A DNA stretch of 31,389 bases from RGIG464 sp045643185 (GTDB taxonomy: Bacteria > Myxococcota_A > Bradymonadia > UBA4248): the NCBI GenBank assembly GCA_045643185.1, contig JAZUKH010000026.1, positions 1 to 31,389 of the forward strand. The letters run 5' to 3'. Below the pieces are notes generated by a model, which saw nothing but the letters and a program-made list of their open reading frames with translations, made no database searches and was not told the origin of the DNA. The position numbers and the translations under genes are program-made. Each line of letters starts with the position of its first letter. Positions within the stretch are counted from its first letter, which is position 1. Below, in pieces: positions 1 through 8,776 of this stretch.

Positions 1-1
1 C

Positions 2-613
2 CCGCTAACGCCTGAATCCGCCCCCAAAAAGAAGAAAAAAGTCGTCGAAGAAGTGCCAGACGAACCTGATCCTACGCCAAAAAAGAAAAAGAAACGTTCA
101 AAACTGGCAGACATCGTCTATACCCATGACAGCGTGACACAAGCGCCAATAGAGCCCGCTTGCGAGAGTCCCTCAGAAGAAGACCCTTGGGCTTTTGCCG
201 CCCAAAATGTCGATCCCAACGACGCCTTAAAAAAAGCGGCCGAGCCTGAAGCCTCGGCGGTTTCTGTCCCAACCGATATTCCTGCAGCTCCCCCCAAAAA
301 AACCCTGCCCCAGGCAAAGACCACCGAAGAACCGCCCGAAATCGGTTATTTCGACTTCGTCAGCATCCAGATCCGTCAGTTTTTTACGATTCCCGCCTGC
401 GTTGAACCCGTGCGTATCGCCCACACAGCAGATTTCTGCGCCGACTTTGCCGATAACGTCGACGAACGGGTCGAGCGTTTTATCGCCGTCCTTTCAAAGC
501 CCGACACGGCCATTCAGTTCAATGCCGAGATCACCCCCGGCTACGAAGAAGAACTCATCAAGGACATGCCTGAACGCGGACTCGTCTTGCATCCCAAACG
601 CAAAAAACGCTGA
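2..613 (+). CDS. Lys/Pro-rich protein of unknown function, 3' part only
   Basis: The reading frame is open to the left edge of the window, so the true start lies upstream and only the C-terminal 203 residues are seen. The visible part begins with a low-complexity stretch in which runs of five lysines preceded by proline (APKKKKK, then TPKKKKK) are separated by acidic residues. A Pro/Ala/Glu-rich linker follows to about residue 115 of the visible part. The end is an apparently folded segment of about 85 residues starting near GYFDFVSIQIRQFF and closing with a basic tail (HPKRKKR). I do not recognise the C-terminal domain. The next gene starts more than 300 bases downstream, so this probably ends a transcription unit. 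Being coding is well supported by the long open frame and by composition matching its neighbours; the function is unknown. Confidence 0.7.
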   Translation, partial: PLTPESAPKKKKKVVEEVPDEPDPTPKKKKKRSKLADIVYTHDSVTQAPIEPACESPSEEDPWAFAAQNVDPNDALKKAAEPEASAVSVPTDIPAAPPKKTLPQAKTTEEPPEIGYFDFVSIQIRQFFTIPACVEPVRIAHTADFCADFADNVDERVERFIAVLSKPDTAIQFNAEITPGYEEELIKDMPERGLVLHPKRKKR

Positions 614-672
614 TCGCCGCGCCTAATTGTGTCGAAAATCATAAAAACGCGGCGCGTATTGACCGAGCCGTA

Positions 673-742
673 GAGACGTGCAGTCCGCACGTCTCCGGCG
701 AGGGAGAAGCGACGCGGGCGCGGCGTATGAAATAGCCGCGCC
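673..742 (+). repeat. Palindromic repeat copy 1 (two stem-loops)
   Basis: Stem 1 is a perfect 9-bp pair, GAGACGTGC at 673-681 with GCACGTCTC at 687-695 around a 5-base loop. Stem 2 is a perfect 8-bp pair, GGCGCGGC at 717-724 with GCCGCGCC at 735-742; the 10 bases between read GTATGAAATA. The GCGGCGTAT...ATAGCCGC core of stem 2 recurs at 9329-9380 and 11905-11974, and a variant at 14816-14900. The GAGACG/CGTCTC inner hairpin recurs inside the 11905-11974 copy. Confidence 0.7.
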
Positions 743-819
743 TAAAATAATAGGCAATCGGGCATTTATGATCCCCACCTGAACTGTACCCTCGTTGGAC
801 CAAGGTGAGTGGCGAGGTG

Positions 820-848
820 TTGCGATTGTTATATTAATGTTATATTGT
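820..848 (+). promoter_or_regulatory. Candidate sigma-70-type promoter of the TPR lipoprotein operon
   Basis: TTGCGA at 820-825 is followed 17 bases later by TATTGT at 843-848 in an AT-rich stretch. The octamer GTTATATT occurs twice, at 828-835 and 839-846, so the exact -10 is uncertain. Each hexamer matches the consensus at four of six positions. A start near 855 would give a leader of about 85 bases. Confidence 0.35.
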
Positions 849-939
849 ATAGGGTTACGCTCGTTTTCCATGTTCCTACACATCGTAACATTGAGGGACA
901 GGAGTTTTGCCAACGATCTTCGCTTTGGACAGTATAGTT

Positions 940-3900
940 ATGACTAAAAAAATCGCATTGGTGCTTGCAACGGTATTGCTTTCAGGCTGCACGACGCTGG
1001 AATGTGGCTGGAGAGCCTTTGACCGTGGGAATTATTCCTCTGCAGAAGAAATCGCCGCTTTAAACATGGCGAAGGATCCAATGAATGCGGACGTCTATCG
1101 TTTGACGGCACAGACCCAGCTAGCGCGAGGCAATGCCGACGCAGCCACCAAGGCGGCAGAATTCGCCGTGTCTCTCGACCCAACCTCGGTCAAAGGGGCA
1201 CGGATCCTTCGAAACACTTACAAGTCCAACGGAGACTGGGCTAGTTACTGCAATGAAGTAGCGAGAAGCCGAAAAGCAGGTGCCTGGGCCGACCTGAAAG
1301 CTGACGACACGACGTCGATCCAAACAGCCACGTCTGAATTGCTCAAAACGGGCGCCCCGGAAGCCTGGCCTTGCTATGAAGCCCTCAAAGACATGGGCGA
1401 ATCCACCGACACGCTCCCCGAACTGACGGCATCTCGTCGGGCTTACGCCGACAAGTTGGCAAAAAAAGGCTTCTTAAAAGACGCCATCGATTTGATGGAT
1501 ACGAGCGAATTTGAAGACGACAACAAACTGACCGCTGCGGAATACGAATATTTTCGGCTTGAACGCCAAAACGCAGCCACGCGTCTGCGTACATACGTCG
1601 CCCAAGCCCCAAATGACGAAACACGTTGCCTCAAAGCAGCCCAGGTTGCTCAAAATGCCAACGACTGGTTCCTGGCCGACGAAATTTTGGCCGGCGCCCC
1701 CACCCCAAACACGCTTTTGCCACGCGCCTATGCCAAACTTCATACAGGTCACGCTGACGAGGCTCAGGCGTTACTCAACCAATGGTTTGCGGACGATCAC
1801 GCAGAAGCTGACATTCAGAACACCACCCAGACGCTCATCCGAATGGGCTTTGTCGAACAGGCTGCGATAGCCGCTGAACAGTGGAAAACCGGAACCACCC
1901 AGGCACGTTTCAACCTGGCAGACACTTTTGATCAATCGTTCGCAAGCAATCACGCCAAAGCCATCGTTGAGCAAGCCGCTGAACTCGCTCAGGACGATCC
2001 ACAAACATGTGCCAAAGCAGCCAACTGGTATCAACGTCACCAGGCGGTTCCGGAAGCCGTCCGTTGGAGCGAAAAAGCCATGTCACTCGGCTATGATAAC
2101 GCCGATTTTACGCTCAACCTGTGCCGGTTATATGCACAAAACCGCGATTTTATGGCACTTCAACGCCAGTCCGACGCTTACATAGCGTCAAATTCCGACA
2201 AGGTTCGTGCCCAGTGCGAGATCGCACAAATTTACGCTGACAACAGTGACTTTGACCGGGCATTAAAACTCCTCGAACCAGGAGCCAGCCAGGACCAACT
2301 CAATGCGTCGTGTGATGCGCTCTATATCAATTCGCTCTTGTCGACATCCCAGTTAGAAAAGCTCTACCAGCACCTTCTTCCCCGCACGCAAAAAGGTGAA
2401 CTGTCAAACACGGCCCTCGCACGCCAATTTTCAAACAATCCCGCTGCCAATGCGCAATTCACGGCAGCACTCGAACCTGTGCTCGTCTCCGGTTCACAAA
2501 CTGAAAAGATCGAAGCCCTGCGCATGACGGCTGAATACGCACACGACCAACTTGAGAATGAGAGCCGTGCCGACGAAGCCTTGACACAGCTCGCGGAACT
2601 CTCACCAACGAGCGTCATCTTCGCAGAGATCGTGAATTTCTACAAAACGCGTTCCGCCTATGACAAAGCGAAACGATACGCCCAAATGTGGATCGAACGT
2701 TTTCCCAACGACGCAGCGGCCCAACGTGCACTCGGCCGTATCGAACTCTCACAAAACCAGTTCAGCGCCGCAACTCAGGCATATCGCCAGTTCTTTATGC
2801 TCAGCAGCGACAAAGTCAGCGCGTTCAGAACCACGAGTGAAGAACTTTCGGCCAATCATCCTGCAGAAGGCTTTGACGCCACGCAAAGGCTGTATGACGA
2901 ATATTGTCAGTCAAATACGGCAGACCCTGTCATGACAGGCATGTTTGGTGAGATCGCGCTCAATGAAGCTAAAAGAGCTAAAAATCTCGACCCCGTCCGA
3001 GCCCGTACGCTCGACGAACTCGGCGAACAAATGCTCGAGAAAGCCATCAATACCTCGCAGGACGCCAATTTGCGCATCCAACTCGGTAACTCACTCGTCA
3101 CGCGCCATCACAAACACACACTCGCCACAAAAGCCTTTGCGCAGGCGAATCAGGACAAAGCCTATAATGACACGGCACGCCTGAATCACCTCCAAGCCTG
3201 TCTGCAAGCCCCAGACAGTCCGTGTTCCGACAAACAAATGTCAAATATCCTCGCTGGATTTTCTGAAAAAGCCAACTGGATTGCCATCATTGACGTGCTA
3301 CACAACGCCCAACGCATGGACCTCGCACAGCCACACTACCAAGTGGCGCTCGCCTCAAATGACTTCAAAGCACGCTCCGAAGCCCTCAATGAACTCGTCG
3401 ATCTGGCACTCGAACAGGAAGATATCAAAAGCATTGATACCTACCTCGACACGTTCGAAAAGGCCGCACCAAACAACGCTTCGGCACACACGCAACTCGC
3501 CCAGATCCAACTCAAACTCGGACGCTGGGATGAAGTCGTGAAACAACTCACCTGGCTCCAAGCGGTCAGACCGGATGCTCGCGAAAACCTCGATCTAGCC
3601 TTCAAACTCTCACGACGCGCGCCAGATAACCCAAATGCCCAGGCGCTTTACCAAAATTTCGTCCGATCTGCCGATGGCGTCTCGCACAGACTTCAATGGC
3701 TCGGTGAGATCCACCAGACTTACGGCCTCAAAACCGAGGCCATTCAGGATTACAAACGCGCAGAAGCCGCCTCACCGGTCGAATTGCCCGAAACACAATT
3801 GAAGATCCTGTTGCTCGCCATTGAAATGTCAGATGAACAGACCACGCAGGATTATTTGAACAAACTTGAGCTCTCATCCCTTTGGAACCACACGACGCTT

Positions 3901-5931
3901 CAGAAGATCGCCGACGCCTATGTGAACAACGGAAACATCCTGGAAGCGCAAAAATATATGCGCACCGCCCAACAAATGGCGCCAGAAAGCACGAGTCACA
4001 AGTCAATCAAACTCAACATGGCGCTCAATTCCCAAAAAGCGGGTCTGATCATGACCACGATCGACGAAGCGATGCAGCCGACAGCCATCGACGTCATTCA
4101 GCCGCTCATCGAACACGGTGCCTATCTCGACGCAATCGAAACGGTCGACAAATACGCCGAAGCGCATGACTTTGCGTCGGCAACTTACGCGTTGATGAAA
4201 CTCAAACCACAATATACGCTCGTGCGAGGCCCAAATGATTACGACCAAAAACTGGCCGCGTATGCCAAAACCGCAGCGATCTCACTCGACGCCCCCAAAT
4301 CCTTTGTACCTGATCAAACGACGCCTGAAGCGCTGATCAACCAGGCATTAGCCAACGGCGACGCCCCTGAAGCGTTACGTCGTTTTGCAACCAGCACGTT
4401 AAACGCACGCGCTACGGCCGATGCCACGGCTCGCCTAGCTGCGGCCGGTTTCGCCCGTGAAGCGCTCGACATCGCTATACCGCGCCTCGAAAGTCTGACT
4501 AAAGACAAAACTCAAAACCCACAAGCATGTGCCAAGCTTGCCATCGTCGTCAAAGCGCTCGCCCCAGAACAGACTCGCTTTGACGAGGTCGCCAAACACC
4601 TCGCCGACGACGAACTTGCATTCATCCCAGCCGAGACACTCGCCAAAACAGGACTATTCCTGCCCAAAAGCGCAACCTGGTTGGATGAACACACGCCGAT
4701 CGCTTACGACGCGCTTCTCAACACGGCTATGATCTACGCGAAAAATCACGCAAACGAAGCCGATGCGATCCATGCCTTCGTCGGTGACGCCATTCAGCAC
4801 CATGACACGCGCGCCGCGCTCTGGTTAAGCTACAGTCGACACGCCGTCGAAAACGGCTTCCTCAACGAAGCCCTGTCTGCCATCGACCACGCAGCGGCCA
4901 TCGAACCCGACTCGGCTTACGTCCAGCATCGACGTGCCGCCATCCTCGACCAGATGGCACGATACGACGACGCAGTCAAGGCTCTCGAAAAAGGCGAATC
5001 GCTCACGCCAAACGCCACGACCTACTGGCAAGATGCCCTCACCGCCACGCCAAACGCCGCTGCGCGCTTCAAAAACGCCGTGGTCGAGCATCAACGCGCC
5101 ATCGCACCGAACGCCATCACGACGCTGATGAACGAGCTGGATGCAAAACTCACGGCTGAAAGCTTCGACGAAGCCGCCGAAATCGCTCAAAAACTCTATG
5201 ACAACAGCGATATGGCACGCGTCCAAAACATCGTTGAACGATTCAACCAGGCAAAACACGTCGAAAAATTGCCAGCCTGCTACACCCAGGATGACAACGC
5301 CGCAACGTGGCTCATCAAAGCCTACCAGGCTGTCCAGGATCAACACATCGATCAGGCTGCCGTCAACTTCCACGAAGCCGCAAAACGTTCACTCTGGCCA
5401 AACGATGTTTATCAGAAAGCCTTTGAGATCATCGCCACACAAGGCTCAAAAGAAGACCTCGACCAAATCGCCAGACTCGCTGAAACCAATATGACACGCT
5501 CGCCTGCCCCGGCACTGCTTAAAGCCGTTGTCTTTGCTTCAAAAAATGACGAACAAGGCACAAAATCGGCTATGGCCCAAGCGATCAGCCTCTCACGGGC
5601 GCCCGAAGACACGCTGGCACGCGCGCTCTTCTATGCCAATACGCCCCAGGAAGCTCAACTCCTCATCAAGGCCGTCGACCAGTTCAGCCCAAAACAGGCG
5701 GCGATCGCACTCAACGCTGAACTGAAAAACCACGACTTGTCCACGCTGAACGCAAAAAAAGCCAATGACTTGCTCAACATCATGGACTCGCTCGCCAAAA
5801 CGACGTTCATCCCCGTCACGCATCAGGACAAACTCGCAGAACTCTGCCAGATCGCCGGACAGACCGAGCGACAAAAGCAACTCACCAACGCTGCGGATGC
5901 CCTAAAACTCATCGGTGAAACGCATGATTAA
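940..5931 (+). CDS. Very large TPR-repeat outer-membrane-type lipoprotein
   Basis: This 1663-residue protein begins MTKKIALVLATVLLSGC, a lipoprotein signal peptide with lipobox LSGC and the lipidated cysteine at residue 17. I therefore start it at ATG 940, not at the in-frame TTG 907, which would add 11 residues before the signal. The residue after the cysteine is Thr, compatible with outer-membrane sorting under the E. coli +2 rule. The rest is a near-continuous helical solenoid of degenerate TPR-like helix pairs, with alanine at packing positions and aromatic or leucine anchors (for example ALGRIELSQNQFSAATQAY). No enzymatic motif is visible. Its stop overlaps the next gene's start by 8 bp, so it is translated with a LytM peptidase and lies upstream of a MATE exporter. 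A scaffold role in the envelope is inference. The start has no strong ribosome binding site. Confidence 0.9.
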   Translation: MTKKIALVLATVLLSGCTTLECGWRAFDRGNYSSAEEIAALNMAKDPMNADVYRLTAQTQLARGNADAATKAAEFAVSLDPTSVKGARILRNTYKSNGDWASYCNEVARSRKAGAWADLKADDTTSIQTATSELLKTGAPEAWPCYEALKDMGESTDTLPELTASRRAYADKLAKKGFLKDAIDLMDTSEFEDDNKLTAAEYEYFRLERQNAATRLRTYVAQAPNDETRCLKAAQVAQNANDWFLADEILAGAPTPNTLLPRAYAKLHTGHADEAQALLNQWFADDHAEADIQNTTQTLIRMGFVEQAAIAAEQWKTGTTQARFNLADTFDQSFASNHAKAIVEQAAELAQDDPQTCAKAANWYQRHQAVPEAVRWSEKAMSLGYDNADFTLNLCRLYAQNRDFMALQRQSDAYIASNSDKVRAQCEIAQIYADNSDFDRALKLLEPGASQDQLNASCDALYINSLLSTSQLEKLYQHLLPRTQKGELSNTALARQFSNNPAANAQFTAALEPVLVSGSQTEKIEALRMTAEYAHDQLENESRADEALTQLAELSPTSVIFAEIVNFYKTRSAYDKAKRYAQMWIERFPNDAAAQRALGRIELSQNQFSAATQAYRQFFMLSSDKVSAFRTTSEELSANHPAEGFDATQRLYDEYCQSNTADPVMTGMFGEIALNEAKRAKNLDPVRARTLDELGEQMLEKAINTSQDANLRIQLGNSLVTRHHKHTLATKAFAQANQDKAYNDTARLNHLQACLQAPDSPCSDKQMSNILAGFSEKANWIAIIDVLHNAQRMDLAQPHYQVALASNDFKARSEALNELVDLALEQEDIKSIDTYLDTFEKAAPNNASAHTQLAQIQLKLGRWDEVVKQLTWLQAVRPDARENLDLAFKLSRRAPDNPNAQALYQNFVRSADGVSHRLQWLGEIHQTYGLKTEAIQDYKRAEAASPVELPETQLKILLLAIEMSDEQTTQDYLNKLELSSLWNHTTLQKIADAYVNNGNILEAQKYMRTAQQMAPESTSHKSIKLNMALNSQKAGLIMTTIDEAMQPTAIDVIQPLIEHGAYLDAIETVDKYAEAHDFASATYALMKLKPQYTLVRGPNDYDQKLAAYAKTAAISLDAPKSFVPDQTTPEALINQALANGDAPEALRRFATSTLNARATADATARLAAAGFAREALDIAIPRLESLTKDKTQNPQACAKLAIVVKALAPEQTRFDEVAKHLADDELAFIPAETLAKTGLFLPKSATWLDEHTPIAYDALLNTAMIYAKNHANEADAIHAFVGDAIQHHDTRAALWLSYSRHAVENGFLNEALSAIDHAAAIEPDSAYVQHRRAAILDQMARYDDAVKALEKGESLTPNATTYWQDALTATPNAAARFKNAVVEHQRAIAPNAITTLMNELDAKLTAESFDEAAEIAQKLYDNSDMARVQNIVERFNQAKHVEKLPACYTQDDNAATWLIKAYQAVQDQHIDQAAVNFHEAAKRSLWPNDVYQKAFEIIATQGSKEDLDQIARLAETNMTRSPAPALLKAVVFASKNDEQGTKSAMAQAISLSRAPEDTLARALFYANTPQEAQLLIKAVDQFSPKQAAIALNAELKNHDLSTLNAKKANDLLNIMDSLAKTTFIPVTHQDKLAELCQIAGQTERQKQLTNAADALKLIGETHD

Positions 5932-7216
5932 CCCTCACCTCCGGTGGCTCCAGTTCCTGCTCATTGCCTTCGCGCTCTGCCTGAACACGATGGCTTTGGC
6001 AAACGACCCAAAACCCGAAACAGACTCTGGAACGACCGCGCAAAATAATTCGACATCGTCTTCAAAGAAAAAGACCGATACGAATAAGAAAAAATCCAGT
6101 TCGAATAAGAAAAAATCAGACGAAGCCAAGGCTTCAGATTCAAACTCCGTCGAACCAAAGGCTTCAGATTCAAAATCAACGAAAAAATCTTCCAACGCAT
6201 CCCAAAAGTCAGGCAGCAAAAAAAGCTCGACGAATTCGAGCAAAAAATCAACGCATAGCAACACGAAATCGAATAACAACACGAAAAAATCGACGTCCAA
6301 GTCATCCAAATCAAGTAAATCCACGAAAAAGAGTTCGAAGACCCAAAAAACTTCCGAAAAACATCATTCTTCGAAAAACAATGAAAAAGCACTCGCCAAA
6401 GACAAAGAATACAAGGCGATGCCATTCGAGACCTGGTCGCAGCCCGATCCCCTCGTTTCTGAACTCGGTCTGCCGATGATGGAAGGGTTTGTTCAACCCT
6501 GTTCGTACGCCCACTTGATGCGCCAGTTTGACGGCGGCAAAAAGTGCCACCACCGAGGACTGGACATCGGCTCAGTCAGCACAAAAGACTCAGTGAATGG
6601 CGGACTTGGCACACCCATTAACGCTGTCACGCGCTCACGCATCACGCTGATCGGCATCACGGGCCAAAACGTCGGTGAATTCGGAAAACTCGACAAACGA
6701 AATGGCCAGGCCAAACGCGGCGGACGAAATTACGACCGAAGCATGTATGTACCAGGCTACGGCAAAGTCTATCTCTTCTCACGAAACTATGGACGCTGGC
6801 GAAGCGGAACGGTCATCGTCACCAAGGTCCTGGACGGACCGCTCAAAGACTACACGATCCGCTATATGCACATGGCTACGGTAAGACCCGATCTCAAAGT
6901 CGGCGATATCGTCGAAGCCGGTGAGCACATCGCAATCATGGGCGCGACCGCCATCCTAGACTCTGCACCACACGTCCACATCGATATGGAAAATCCCGAA
7001 GGCGACCGACGCGACCTCGCGCCATACATCGGGCTGCCCGATACAAGCCTAAAATGTGGCGCCAAATATGCCAACAAACCAGACCTTGTGCCCAAAAAAG
7101 CAGCTGAACCTTCAAGCCATATCCTGCAACCCACGCTAACCGTCGACGAGGCGAGCGGCGCACAAATGCGAACACTCGAACGACAACCCAGAAATGCCTC
7201 GGACGACTTATTATAA
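5924..7216 (+). CDS. Secreted LytM/M23-family metallopeptidase with Ser/Lys-rich tether
   Basis: This 430-residue protein starts at ATG 5924 inside the end of the previous gene. A Sec signal peptide ends near ALA (residue 27). Residues about 30-165 are a low-complexity, strongly basic Ser/Lys/Thr/Asn tract, including a repeated KASDS motif. The C-terminal domain (about 195-375) has the M23 metal-binding signature: H210 and D214 in HRGLD, H316 in YMHM, and H350/H352 in HVHID, so the zinc site looks intact and the protein should be an active peptidoglycan endopeptidase rather than a degenerate EnvC/NlpD-like activator. The spacing between HRGLD and YMHM is longer than in minimal LytM domains and includes a Gly/Arg/Tyr-rich insertion. 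The basic tether may bind anionic cell-wall polymers or LPS (inference). It sits in an operon between the TPR lipoprotein and the MATE exporter. Confidence 0.88.
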   Translation: MINPHLRWLQFLLIAFALCLNTMALANDPKPETDSGTTAQNNSTSSSKKKTDTNKKKSSSNKKKSDEAKASDSNSVEPKASDSKSTKKSSNASQKSGSKKSSTNSSKKSTHSNTKSNNNTKKSTSKSSKSSKSTKKSSKTQKTSEKHHSSKNNEKALAKDKEYKAMPFETWSQPDPLVSELGLPMMEGFVQPCSYAHLMRQFDGGKKCHHRGLDIGSVSTKDSVNGGLGTPINAVTRSRITLIGITGQNVGEFGKLDKRNGQAKRGGRNYDRSMYVPGYGKVYLFSRNYGRWRSGTVIVTKVLDGPLKDYTIRYMHMATVRPDLKVGDIVEAGEHIAIMGATAILDSAPHVHIDMENPEGDRRDLAPYIGLPDTSLKCGAKYANKPDLVPKKAAEPSSHILQPTLTVDEASGAQMRTLERQPRNASDDLL

Positions 7217-7228
7217 AAAAATCTTTCC

Positions 7229-8605
7229 ATGACGACTCAAACAACAAAGCACGTCGAAGAAGATCTTTCGACGCGTCAGGCCAGTGTGCGCGAAGTTTTT
7301 CGGCTCGCCTGGCCGATTGCGCTTTCCATGATGACCATCAGCCTGCTCGGGCTGACGGATACTTTCTTTATGGGCCTGCTTGGCCCCATCGAACAGGGCG
7401 CCGTCGGTTTTGGCGCGCCGTCCACATTCGCCATCCTCGCCCTATTTTTCGGCACACTTTCAGGCCTCACGACCTTTGTCAGCCAGTATTTTGGCGCAAA
7501 ACGATACGCCGATATCGGCAAAATGCTCTGGTATACGATCTACATCGCGATCATACTCGGCATTTTTTCAGCCATTTTCATCAATCCACTGCTCTGGAAG
7601 CTGCTCGTCGCCATGAACGTCAACGGCGACCTGCTCCAGCCAACGTTCGATTACATGCAGATCCGCTTTTGGGTCACGCCGTACGTCCTAATAAGCTACT
7701 CGCTGCTCTCTTTTTTGCGCGGACTCGGTGACATGAAGACAACGGCGATCACATCGATCATCACCGTCATCGCGAACGTCCCACTCACCTACGTTTTTGC
7801 CTTCGGCCTGGGCCCCATCCCCGCCTACGGCGTCGTCGGCGCAGCGATCGGCACGGTCATTTCTCAGGCCATCGAGTGCGCGATTTACGCCGTCGTCGTC
7901 TTTGGCAAAAAAAATAACGCCCTTTTCAACACGCGAAAACCAGCTGCACCAAGATTGGCGCCCTATAAGGAAATCGTGCGCGTCGCTGTGCCTGTAGGCG
8001 TCTGCTGGACCATCGAAAACTGGGGATGGATGATCTACGGTCTCTACATCAGCTCACTCACGACCGCCGAAGCGGCTGCAAACGCCGTCGTCCAGTGCTT
8101 CGCAAACCTCGCTTTCATGCCAGGATGCGGCATTTCAATTGCCACAACGACCATCGTTGGTCAGTATTTGGGCGCCAAAAACATCACGTCAGCCGAAAGA
8201 TCTGCCAACATCGCCATCGTCATGAGCATCATCTGCATGACAACCATCGGCCTGCTCGCCCTGCTCTTCCGATATCCCATCGCGCACCTCTTCTCAAACG
8301 ACGAAGCCGTCATCAAGATCGCCGCAAACATCTTTATCTTCGCGTTTGTCTACCAGGTTTTCGATGCCATGGGCGTCACGACCAGCGGCGCGCTCCGTGG
8401 CGCTGGCGACACACGTTTCCCCATGCTCGTCGGACTCATCGCACTTTGGATCGTCATGGTCCCAGGCATCTACATTCAGGATTATTTCTGGCATTGGGGC
8501 GTCTACGGCGCTTGGGGCGTCGCTTCACTCTCCATCATTATCAGCGGTCTCATCTACTTCGCAAGATACAAATGCGGGAAGTGGAAAAACATGGTCATCA
8601 ATTAA
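7229..8605 (+). CDS. MATE-family multidrug/toxin efflux transporter
   Basis: This 458-residue integral membrane protein has about twelve hydrophobic helices in two homologous halves, as in NorM/DinF-type MATE exporters (usual length about 440-480). The first half opens with REVFRLAWPIALSMMTISLLGLTDTFFMG, the classic helix 1 region. The second half starts near EIVRVAVPVGVCWTIENWGW and has the matching internal repeat. The sequence GALRGAGDTRFPMLVGL fits the conserved motif before the last helices. The family uses a proton or sodium gradient to export cationic drugs or metabolites; the substrate here cannot be told. ATG 7229 lies 12 bases after the LytM stop, so it is probably cotranscribed. 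No strong SD precedes it, in line with translational coupling. Confidence 0.93.
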   Translation: MTTQTTKHVEEDLSTRQASVREVFRLAWPIALSMMTISLLGLTDTFFMGLLGPIEQGAVGFGAPSTFAILALFFGTLSGLTTFVSQYFGAKRYADIGKMLWYTIYIAIILGIFSAIFINPLLWKLLVAMNVNGDLLQPTFDYMQIRFWVTPYVLISYSLLSFLRGLGDMKTTAITSIITVIANVPLTYVFAFGLGPIPAYGVVGAAIGTVISQAIECAIYAVVVFGKKNNALFNTRKPAAPRLAPYKEIVRVAVPVGVCWTIENWGWMIYGLYISSLTTAEAAANAVVQCFANLAFMPGCGISIATTTIVGQYLGAKNITSAERSANIAIVMSIICMTTIGLLALLFRYPIAHLFSNDEAVIKIAANIFIFAFVYQVFDAMGVTTSGALRGAGDTRFPMLVGLIALWIVMVPGIYIQDYFWHWGVYGAWGVASLSIIISGLIYFARYKCGKWKNMVIN

Positions 8606-8648
8606 CCTTGCGTTTTTGGTCGCCTATCGCTAAAACTTCGCGGCTTTT

Positions 8649-8682
8649 TTGGGCTTTTTTCGCCCAACCCGGTTTTTTCGGG
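8649..8682 (+). terminator. Possible terminator: two small adjacent hairpins
   Basis: TTGGGC at 8649-8654 pairs with GCCCAA at 8662-8667, then CCCG at 8668-8671 pairs with CGGG at 8679-8682; each loop is a T-run. The T-runs lie in the loops rather than after the stems, so this is a weak terminator candidate for the MATE operon. Confidence 0.35.
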
Positions 8683-8715
8683 AACAAATTCCAGAATCTT
8701 GCCATTGAATATGTC

Positions 8716-8741
8716 AACGTCACCAATATGAACATGACGTT
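8716..8741. promoter_or_regulatory. Inverted repeat upstream of the Skp-like gene
   Basis: AACGTCA at 8716-8722 and TGACGTT at 8735-8741 form a perfect 7-bp inverted repeat with a 12-base spacer, ending 35 bases before the skp start. It could be an operator or a leader hairpin; nothing shows which. Confidence 0.3.
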
Positions 8742-8776
8742 CAATTTCAACATCAATTCATAATATGGAGTTCATC

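Larger units (their letters stand above)
614..939. other. Gene-free interval with palindromes and a candidate promoter
   Basis: These 326 bases hold no convincing gene. The left half is GC-rich and contains a weak CGCCGCG/CGCGGCG inverted pair just after the upstream stop and two perfect stem-loops (see the repeat at 673-742). The right half turns AT-rich and holds a candidate promoter for the TPR lipoprotein gene (820-848). An open frame on the minus strand here is made of the palindromes and looks like no protein. Confidence 0.6.

Noticed and set aside
623..913. Minus-strand 96-codon frame in the first intergenic region
   Set aside because: It runs through the palindromic stem-loops, starts inside a promoter-like AT tract and has no SD or family resemblance.
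907..939. TTG 907 as start of the TPR lipoprotein
   Set aside because: The GGAG before it is only two bases away and the 11 extra residues would precede a complete lipoprotein signal peptide that starts at ATG 940.
8026..8763. 245-codon frame overlapping the 3' half of the MATE gene
   Set aside because: Arg/His-rich out-of-frame translation; the MATE frame shows clear transmembrane helices and family motifs over the same DNA.
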